A stretch of DNA of 11,997 nt, taken from positions 1-11,997 of the forward strand of contig CAAEEV010000163.1 of the NCBI GenBank assembly GCA_900754955.1, read 5' to 3'. The notes under the pieces were generated by a model. That model had not been told where the DNA came from. It ran no database searches and worked only from the letters and a program-made list of their open reading frames with translations. Position numbers and translations under genes: made by a program. Origin of the DNA: Eggerthellaceae bacterium (GTDB lineage: Bacteria; Actinomycetota; Coriobacteriia; Coriobacteriales; Eggerthellaceae). Each line of letters starts with the position of its first letter. Position 1 is the first letter of the stretch. Below are positions 6,650 through 11,997 of the stretch, one piece after another.

Positions 6650-9184
6650 ATGATCGACAAGGAGAAACAACGTCTCAACGTCTCGGCGAAGCTCGGCATC
6701 GCGCTCGCCGTCGTCATGTGCCTGCTCATCGCCTGGGGCGTGATGCTCGTGCGCGACAAGCTCCTGCTCAACGCCGACGAGATGGGCACAAGCCTTGCCG
6801 CAAGCTATGCCACCGAGGAGGAGAACCGCTTCACCGTCTACCAGCTTTTCATGGGGCTCGGCGCCACTTACATCAACGACATGATCGACCAGGGCGCCGA
6901 CGAGGAGCGCATCGTGCGCTGGATGCAGAGCTTCACCGACAACACCGCGCGCGTGCTCGGCGACGACCTCATCGAGCCCTACGCCGTCATCGACGGGCGC
7001 ATTCTCGCCGCCGTGCCTTGGGAAGGCGACGAGGGCTACGATTACGCGGACACCGACTGGTACCGCGGCGCATTCACGACCGACAACGGCGTCTACTTCG
7101 CCGACGCCTACGAGGACGCCATCACCGGCGAGCCCGTCATCACCATATCGCTCAAGCTGCACGGCGAGGGCAACGTGCTCGCCTTCGACATCAGGCTCGA
7201 CAAGTTCAACGACTATGAGAGCGACACGACGATGCCCGAGGGCAGCTCGTACTTCCTCTTCGACAGCAACGGCGAGCTCATCTACAGCATCGTTGCGCGC
7301 GACGTGACGAGCGCGGGCATGCAGAGCTACCTCGAGCAGCTGCGCGCCGACATCGCCTCGGGCGCGCTCGAGAACCACGCCTCGAGCATCGTCGACGAGT
7401 CGGGCACGCGGCGCAGCGTGTACTACACCACCATGGACAACGGCTGGCTCTCCGTCGTCACCATGCCCACCCAGAACATCCTGCAAACCGGCTGGGACGA
7501 AACGCTCCTCGCGATCGCCGCCGTGTTCGCCGTGCTGCTCGGCGTGACCGCGTTCTTCGTCATCCGCTCGTACCGCGAGAACAAGCGCGCGCAGCACACC
7601 GCCGACACGCTCAAGATCCTCGGCGACACGTTCTACGCCATCTACCGCGTCAACTACCGCGCCGGCACCTACGAGACGGTGAAGTCCTCGCCCGACGTGC
7701 GCGAGAAGCTCGGCGCATCAGGCGACTACGAGTACATGATCAGCATCGTCAAGGACGTGGTGGAGAACCGCACCTACCAGGAGTTCGAGCGCAGCTTCTC
7801 GATCGAGAACATCCGCAAGCTCGCCGAAGAGGACGTCCACGAGTACGGCGGCGACTACCGTCGCAAGTTCGGCGACACGTTCAAATGGGTGTCAATCCGC
7901 ATCATCCACAACCGCGACCTCAACCTCGACGAGGTGATCATGTGCTTCCGCGAGATCGACGACGAGAAGCGCAACCAGCTCAAGCAGCTCGAGCTCCTTG
8001 AGTCGTCGCTCGCCGCCGCCAAGCAGGCCGCTGAGCGCAAGACGGCGTTCTTCAGCAGCGTCTCGCACGACATGCGCACGCCCCTCAACGCGGTGATCGG
8101 CCTCGCGAAGCTCGCGCAGGACGACGTGGACGACGCGCGCAAGACCGCCGACTACCTGCGCAAGATCGAGCAGGCAGGCGATCAGCTGCTCACGCTCGTC
8201 AACGACGTGCTCGACGTGTCGCGCATCGAGCACGGCGAGAAGAGCGCGCTCGACTACCAGCCGATGGACATGCGCGCCTGCGTCGAGGACACGGTCGGGC
8301 TCTTCGTCGAACAGGCGGCCCGCGAGGACAAGACGCTCGTCTGCGAGCTCGCCGACGAGCACGAGCTCGTGTACTGCGACCGCAAGCGCATGAGCCAGGT
8401 GCTCAACAACCTCATCTCCAACGCGCTCAAATACAGCCTGCCCGGCGCCACCGTGAAGGTGACGACCGAGATCGCCGGCAGGTCGGACAAGCTGCTCAAG
8501 TACTGCATCGAGGTGAGTGATACCGGCGTGGGCATGTCGGAGGAGTTCCTCAAGCATGTGTTCGAACCGTTCGCGCGCGAGACGATGTTCGCGCCGGTCG
8601 GCGTGACGGGCACGGGCCTCGGCATGCCCATCGTGAAGAACCTCGTCCAGCAGATGAGCGGCGAGATCACCGTGAGCAGCACGCTCGGCGAGGGCACGAC
8701 CTTCACGATCGTCGTGCCGCTTCAAATCGTCGAGGGCGAGCAGGCCTCCGCAAGCGACCACGCCACGGCGGAGGAGACCGCCGCCGGCGCGCCGTTTACG
8801 CTCGAGGGGCGCCTCGTGCTCGTAGCCGAGGACAACGACATCAACATGCTCATCGCCGAGGAGTTCCTCAAGCAGCTCGGCGCCTCGGTGGTGCAGGCGC
8901 GCAACGGGCGTGAGGCGGTCGAGACGTTCGGCCTGTCGGACATCGGCAGCATCGACGCGATCCTCATGGACATGCAGATGCCCGAGATGGACGGCTGCGA
9001 GGCGTGTCGCGCCATCCGCGCGATGGACCGCTCCGACGCCAAGACGGTGCCCATCATCGCAGTCACCGCCAACGCGTTCGCCGAGGATATCGCCAAGACC
9101 GCCGACGCCGGCATGGACGGACACGTGCCCAAGCCGCTCGACATCGAGGCGCTCAAAGAAGCGCTGCAGGGACGTCTGAGGTAG
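6650..9184 (+). CDS. Hybrid sensor histidine kinase with Cache-like sensor and C-terminal receiver
   Basis: This 844-residue membrane protein senses an unknown extracytoplasmic signal and starts a phosphorelay. Domains in order: transmembrane helix at about 15-34; extracytoplasmic region 35-284 with the double-Cache-like stretch 'DTDWYRGAF...VYFADAYEDAITGEPVITIS' around 135-168; second helix at about 286-308; a PAS-like region at about 315-440; HisKA with 'SVSHDMRTPLN' (phospho-acceptor H473); HATPase with N591, the 'DTGVGM' box (D624) and 'GTGLGM' (654-659); and a receiver with E727/D728, phospho-acceptor D774 in 'LMDMQMPEMDG', and K828. All catalytic residues are present. The start is supported by GGAGGT 4 bases upstream. 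It is the first gene of a four-gene operon whose last gene is a separate Hpt protein, the usual partner of a hybrid kinase that lacks its own Hpt. The ligand cannot be read from the sequence. Confidence 0.95.
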   Translation: MIDKEKQRLNVSAKLGIALAVVMCLLIAWGVMLVRDKLLLNADEMGTSLAASYATEEENRFTVYQLFMGLGATYINDMIDQGADEERIVRWMQSFTDNTARVLGDDLIEPYAVIDGRILAAVPWEGDEGYDYADTDWYRGAFTTDNGVYFADAYEDAITGEPVITISLKLHGEGNVLAFDIRLDKFNDYESDTTMPEGSSYFLFDSNGELIYSIVARDVTSAGMQSYLEQLRADIASGALENHASSIVDESGTRRSVYYTTMDNGWLSVVTMPTQNILQTGWDETLLAIAAVFAVLLGVTAFFVIRSYRENKRAQHTADTLKILGDTFYAIYRVNYRAGTYETVKSSPDVREKLGASGDYEYMISIVKDVVENRTYQEFERSFSIENIRKLAEEDVHEYGGDYRRKFGDTFKWVSIRIIHNRDLNLDEVIMCFREIDDEKRNQLKQLELLESSLAAAKQAAERKTAFFSSVSHDMRTPLNAVIGLAKLAQDDVDDARKTADYLRKIEQAGDQLLTLVNDVLDVSRIEHGEKSALDYQPMDMRACVEDTVGLFVEQAAREDKTLVCELADEHELVYCDRKRMSQVLNNLISNALKYSLPGATVKVTTEIAGRSDKLLKYCIEVSDTGVGMSEEFLKHVFEPFARETMFAPVGVTGTGLGMPIVKNLVQQMSGEITVSSTLGEGTTFTIVVPLQIVEGEQASASDHATAEETAAGAPFTLEGRLVLVAEDNDINMLIAEEFLKQLGASVVQARNGREAVETFGLSDIGSIDAILMDMQMPEMDGCEACRAIRAMDRSDAKTVPIIAVTANAFAEDIAKTADAGMDGHVPKPLDIEALKEALQGRLR

Positions 9185-9191
9185 GCGCAGC

Positions 9192-10395
9192 ATGGACGAC
9201 TTTCGCTCCGCACTGCACAGCCGCATCGCGCAGCGGCGCACGTTTCTCGCCCACGACCGCGCGCAGATCGCTGCGGGCAACGCGACGGCGCTCGCATTCG
9301 TCGCAGGCGCCGCGACCTGCCTCATGGCGCTGTTCCTCGCCGCCGGGCCCGCTCCTGCAGCCGACGGCGCCACGCTCGCGGTGCGCGCGGCGGCGCTCGT
9401 CGTGGTCGCGGTGCTCGCCGTTGTGTTCGCGGCGGCGCGGCGCCGCATTGCGCAGCGCGCCTCGACGGCGCTTTCCGTCGGCGCTGCGGCGCTGCTCTAC
9501 CTCAGCGCCATCGCCGTCGATGCGTTCGGCTGCGGTGGGTTGCCAGGATACTTCCTCCAGCTGATCTGTATCGCGCTCTGCGCGCTCGTCGTACTCCCCG
9601 CGCCTGCGGCCTTCGGCCTGCCGCTCGGCGCCGAAGCGCTCTTCGTTGCGCTCTCGGCAACCGTGAAGAGCCCCGCCGTCGCCCAGCTCGATGCGTTCTC
9701 CGCCCTCGGGGGGCTCCTGCTCGGTCTCGGTGCAGGCTGGGTGATCATGGGCATCCGCCTCGCATCGTTTTCCGACCGGCTGCAGTTCGAGCAGCTGAGC
9801 GAGCGCGACACCCTATCGAACCTCTACAACAAGCGCGCGTTCACCGGCCTCGCCGAGGCGTACTGCACGCGGCACCGCCCGCATCTCACCTGCATGGTCG
9901 CCATCATCGACTTCGACGACTTCAAGGACATCAACGACACGCTCGGCCACGAGGCGGGTGATAAGGTCCTCGCCACGACGGGCGAGCTTCTCCGCCACAC
10001 GTTCCGCCCGACCGACGTCGTGGCGCGCTTCGGCGGCGACGAGTTCACCGTGCTCGCCGACGGGCTCGCGCACGACGACGTCATCCGCGCGCGCTTCGAC
10101 TCCTTCGATCGCGCGCTTCGACTCCTTCGATCGCGCGCTTGCCCGCGCCATGCGCGCATCGTACGGACGCGACGGCTCGTGCAGCGTGGGCGTCGGCGTG
10201 GCGCAGGATGCCGATGCGTCCTTCGACGAGCTGTTCGCCTGCGCTGACGCGGCGCTCTACGAGGCTAAACGCGCGGGAAAGCGGCGCGTCGTCATCAGAG
10301 CTCTCAGGCACTGCGGCGAAGCAGACGCCTCCCCCACTGCAACCGGAGACACCACGCGCACCGAATCCATCACGGAAGGAAGCGAGACCCGATGA
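9192..10395 (+). pseudogene. Membrane GGDEF diguanylate cyclase, frameshifted by a 22-bp tandem duplication
   Basis: An intact form would make cyclic-di-GMP from two GTP. The N-terminal 190 or so residues hold about six hydrophobic helices, a membrane sensor of no family I recognise. A GGDEF domain follows, with 'RDTLSNLYNKRAF', 'IDFDDFKDINDTLGHEAGD' and the catalytic GGDEF at 281-285. The inhibitory I-site RPTD (R272, D275) sits exactly five residues before it. At 10088-10140 a 22-bp tandem duplication shifts the frame after residue 309. The protein as written ends at 10247 (351 residues, the last 42 aberrant). The rest of the domain ('SVGVGVAQDADASFDEL...ADAALYEAKRAGKRR') continues in another frame to the stop at 10393-10395. 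Removing one copy gives 393 continuous residues. Its ATG lies 7 bases after the kinase stop, with AGGTAGG overlapping that stop; its true stop overlaps the next start (ATGA). It may be a pseudogene, a phase-variable gene or a sequencing artefact. Confidence 0.9.
10088..10140 (+). repeat. 22-bp perfect tandem duplication inside the GGDEF domain
   Basis: The 53-base tract has an exact period of 22: units at 10089-10110 and 10111-10132, plus a partial third copy to 10140. CGCGCGCTT occurs three times (10088-10096, 10110-10118, 10132-10140). With one unit removed, two 9-bp copies of CGCGCGCTT would flank 13 bases, a natural substrate for replication slippage. Because 22 is not a multiple of three, gain or loss of a unit switches the reading frame. 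Confidence 0.95.
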
Positions 10396-11507
10396 CCGCA
10401 CAGCGCCTGCCCTATGCGTCGCGCAGCACGTGCGACACGCTCATCATCGTCGACGACGACCCCATCAACCGCCTCGTGCTCGAGAACGTGTTCGCCGACA
10501 CGTACCGTATCGAGCAGGCGGAAAACGGGCGCGCGGGGCTCGACCGCGTGCTCGCCGATCCGCCGCGCTACTGCGCGATCCTGCTCGACTACGCCATGGA
10601 CACGATGAACGGCCTCGAAATGCTCGAGGAGCTCGTCTCCCGACAGCTTGTCGCACGCATCCCCGTGTTCCTCATCTCGGCCGAAGCCAACGACGAGGTG
10701 ACGCGCGCCGCCTACGACCTCGGCGTCATGGACGTTATCAGCAAGCCGATCGTGCCCTACATCGTCAAGCGACGCGTGCTCTCGGTAGTCGAGCTCTTCC
10801 AGGCCCGACGTCGGCTCAGCAACGTAGTGGAGGACCAGCGCGACGAGCTGCTGCGCCGCGCCGAGCAGATCATCGACCTCAACCGCGGCATGATCGAGGC
10901 GCTCGCCGCCGCCATCGAGTTTCGCGACGGCGAATCGGGCGGCCACGTGAGGCGCATCCACGACATCACCCACCTCATGCTCTCGGAGACCGAGCTCGGG
11001 GCAGGCTTCGATTCCGACACCGTCGACGCAATCGCACTTGCTTCGATCATGCACGACGTGGGCAAGATCGCCATTCCCGACGCCATCCTCGGCAAGCCCG
11101 GCAAGCTCACCGCCGAGGAGTTCGAGATCATGAAGACCCACACCGTCGTCGGCGAGGAGATGCTCGCGCGCATTCCGCAGCTGCGCGACAGCCAGGCGTA
11201 CCGCTACGCGACCGACATCGCGCGCCATCACCACGAGCGCTGGGACGGGCGCGGCTATCCCGACGGGCTCGTCGGCGACGCCATCAGCATCCCCGCGCAG
11301 GTGGTCTCCCTCGCCGACGTGTACGACGCGCTCGTGAGCAAGCGCGTGTACAAGCCGTCGTTCACGCGCGAAAAGACGCTCGCGATGATCGTGAACGGCG
11401 AATGCGGCGCGTTCAACCCCGCGCTCATCGACGCCTTCGTGCGCGTCGAGCCCCAGATCAACGCTTTGTACGACCCCGACCCCACCGAAGAAAGCGAGCA
11501 GCGATGA
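10392..11507 (+). CDS. Response regulator with HD-GYP domain, c-di-GMP phosphodiesterase
   Basis: A cytoplasmic two-domain regulator of 371 residues. The receiver (about 15-130) has the acidic pocket D21-D23, phospho-acceptor D66 in 'LLDYAMD' and K118 in 'ISKPI'. A helical linker at about 133-165 leads to an HD-GYP domain with the metal-binding and signature residues intact: H185, H221-D222 in 'MHDVGKIAIPD', H250, H279-H281 in 'HHHERWDGRGYP' (GYP at 288-290), and 'LADVYDALVSKRVYK'. Known HD-GYP proteins hydrolyse c-di-GMP to pGpG or GMP, so phosphorylation at D66 probably controls turnover. The ATG at 10392 overlaps the ancestral stop of the cyclase gene (ATGA), a sign of translational coupling that the upstream frameshift now breaks. 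A distant GGAAGG gives only a weak independent ribosome site. Confidence 0.95.
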   Translation: MTAQRLPYASRSTCDTLIIVDDDPINRLVLENVFADTYRIEQAENGRAGLDRVLADPPRYCAILLDYAMDTMNGLEMLEELVSRQLVARIPVFLISAEANDEVTRAAYDLGVMDVISKPIVPYIVKRRVLSVVELFQARRRLSNVVEDQRDELLRRAEQIIDLNRGMIEALAAAIEFRDGESGGHVRRIHDITHLMLSETELGAGFDSDTVDAIALASIMHDVGKIAIPDAILGKPGKLTAEEFEIMKTHTVVGEEMLARIPQLRDSQAYRYATDIARHHHERWDGRGYPDGLVGDAISIPAQVVSLADVYDALVSKRVYKPSFTREKTLAMIVNGECGAFNPALIDAFVRVEPQINALYDPDPTEESEQR

Positions 11508-11857
11508 ACCTCACCGCACTGGAAGCCGCCGGCATCGACACCGCGGAGGCGCTCGGACGCGTCATGGGAAACGAAGCCCTCTTCGACCGCGTGCTCGGCA
11601 TGTTCCTCGACGACCCGAACCACGACGCGCTCGTCGCCGCGCTCGACGCGCACGACACGGAGGACGCGATCAAAGCGTCGCACGCCCTCAAGGGCACGTG
11701 CGGAACGCTTGCGATGACCGAGCTGTTCAAGCTGCTCGAAACGCAGCTCGCGCTCCTGCGCGGAAACGCGTTCGACGAGGCCGCCGCGCTCATGCCGCGC
11801 ATCGACGAGCGCTACGAAACCGTGTGCGCGGCTATCCGCGCTGCACGCGAGGCGTAA
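11504..11857 (+). CDS. Stand-alone Hpt (histidine phosphotransfer) protein
   Basis: A 117-residue, mainly helical cytoplasmic protein. The Hpt signature 'ASHALKGTCGTLAM' is intact, with phospho-accepting H60 followed by L-K-G. Length and layout match single-domain Hpt proteins. Its ATG overlaps the TGA of the HD-GYP gene by four bases (ATGA), with no good ribosome site of its own, so it is probably translated by coupling. In the operon it would take a phosphate from receiver D774 of the hybrid kinase and pass it to D66 of the HD-GYP regulator. That routing is inferred from co-localisation and from the kinase lacking its own Hpt. Confidence 0.93.
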   Translation: MNLTALEAAGIDTAEALGRVMGNEALFDRVLGMFLDDPNHDALVAALDAHDTEDAIKASHALKGTCGTLAMTELFKLLETQLALLRGNAFDEAAALMPRIDERYETVCAAIRAAREA

Positions 11858-11997
11858 CGGGACGCGCTCCGACGAGGCCGATCGACAACGGCGCGTCGAA
11901 GAGCGCATCCGACAGACGCGAACCCCGAACGCCGCAGCCGGCGCGAAAGCCCACGCCGACGCCCCCTGACACACGTGCGGCCCCGCCGCTTGATGGC
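11858..11997. other. Right-edge stretch with no recognised gene
   Basis: No convincing coding sequence is seen in these 140 bases on either strand. A 7-bp inverted repeat, GACGCGC at 11861-11867 and GCGCGTC at 11891-11897, follows the Hpt stop. It has a 23-base loop and no T-tract, so I do not call it a terminator. The window ends before any downstream gene can be recognised. Confidence 0.5.

Noticed and set aside
6494..9448. Long minus-strand frames opposite the kinase gene (about 367 and 518 codons)
   Set aside because: These are antisense shadows of GC-rich codons, low-complexity, and lack motifs or ribosome sites. The plus-strand kinase has complete catalytic motifs.
9958..10395. Separate small gene in the second frame after the GGDEF motif
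   Set aside because: Its conserved part is the missing second half of the GGDEF domain, and the first part of the frame is noise. It is the downstream piece of a broken gene and not an independent one.
11861..11897. Terminator after the Hpt gene
   Set aside because: The 7-bp inverted repeat has a 23-base loop and no T-tract, too weak to call.

Overview
The window is high-GC DNA with tightly packed genes, several GTG starts, an Ech-type [NiFe] hydrogenase and a large multi-domain signalling operon. This suits an anaerobic, high-GC Gram-positive bacterium. Coriobacteriia (Eggerthellaceae-like) is my best guess from gene style and content. It is inference; no rRNA or marker gene is present to prove it.

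Left half (about 1-6410, all minus strand, so transcribed right to left). Six genes, echA-echB-echC-echD-echE-echF, lie with gaps of 1 to 12 bases and encode a complete membrane-bound, energy-converting group 4 [NiFe] hydrogenase. The parts are an antiporter-like membrane pump (EchA), a NuoH-like membrane anchor (EchB), the small Fe-S subunit (EchC), a NuoC-like subunit with an unusual lysine/alanine-rich repeat tail (EchD), the NiFe large subunit (EchE) and a 2x[4Fe-4S] ferredoxin-like subunit (EchF). Gene order matches the classical echABCDEF operon, and the NiFe ligand cysteines are all present. No formate dehydrogenase or maturation genes are in the window. After echF comes a candidate extended -10 promoter, a hairpin-plus-T-tract terminator, and a CDP-alcohol phosphatidyltransferase gene for phospholipid synthesis. 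A further gene may begin at the very left edge.

Middle (6410-6649). This is a 240-base divergent intergenic region with a strong Shine-Dalgarno on each side and candidate promoters for both directions.

Right half (6650-11857, plus strand). A four-gene cyclic-di-GMP signalling operon encodes: a hybrid sensor histidine kinase (extracytoplasmic Cache-like sensor, PAS-like region, HisKA, HATPase, receiver); a membrane GGDEF diguanylate cyclase; a receiver-HD-GYP phosphodiesterase; and a stand-alone Hpt protein. Together these carry every step of a His-Asp-His-Asp phosphorelay that could end on the phosphodiesterase. The cyclase gene is split by a perfect 22-bp tandem duplication that shifts the frame inside the GGDEF domain. 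Removing one copy restores an intact 393-residue enzyme whose stop codon overlaps the next start as ATGA. This is the most striking feature of the window: a recent lesion or a reversible on/off switch in the c-di-GMP-producing arm, while the degrading arm is intact. The last 140 bases show no gene.
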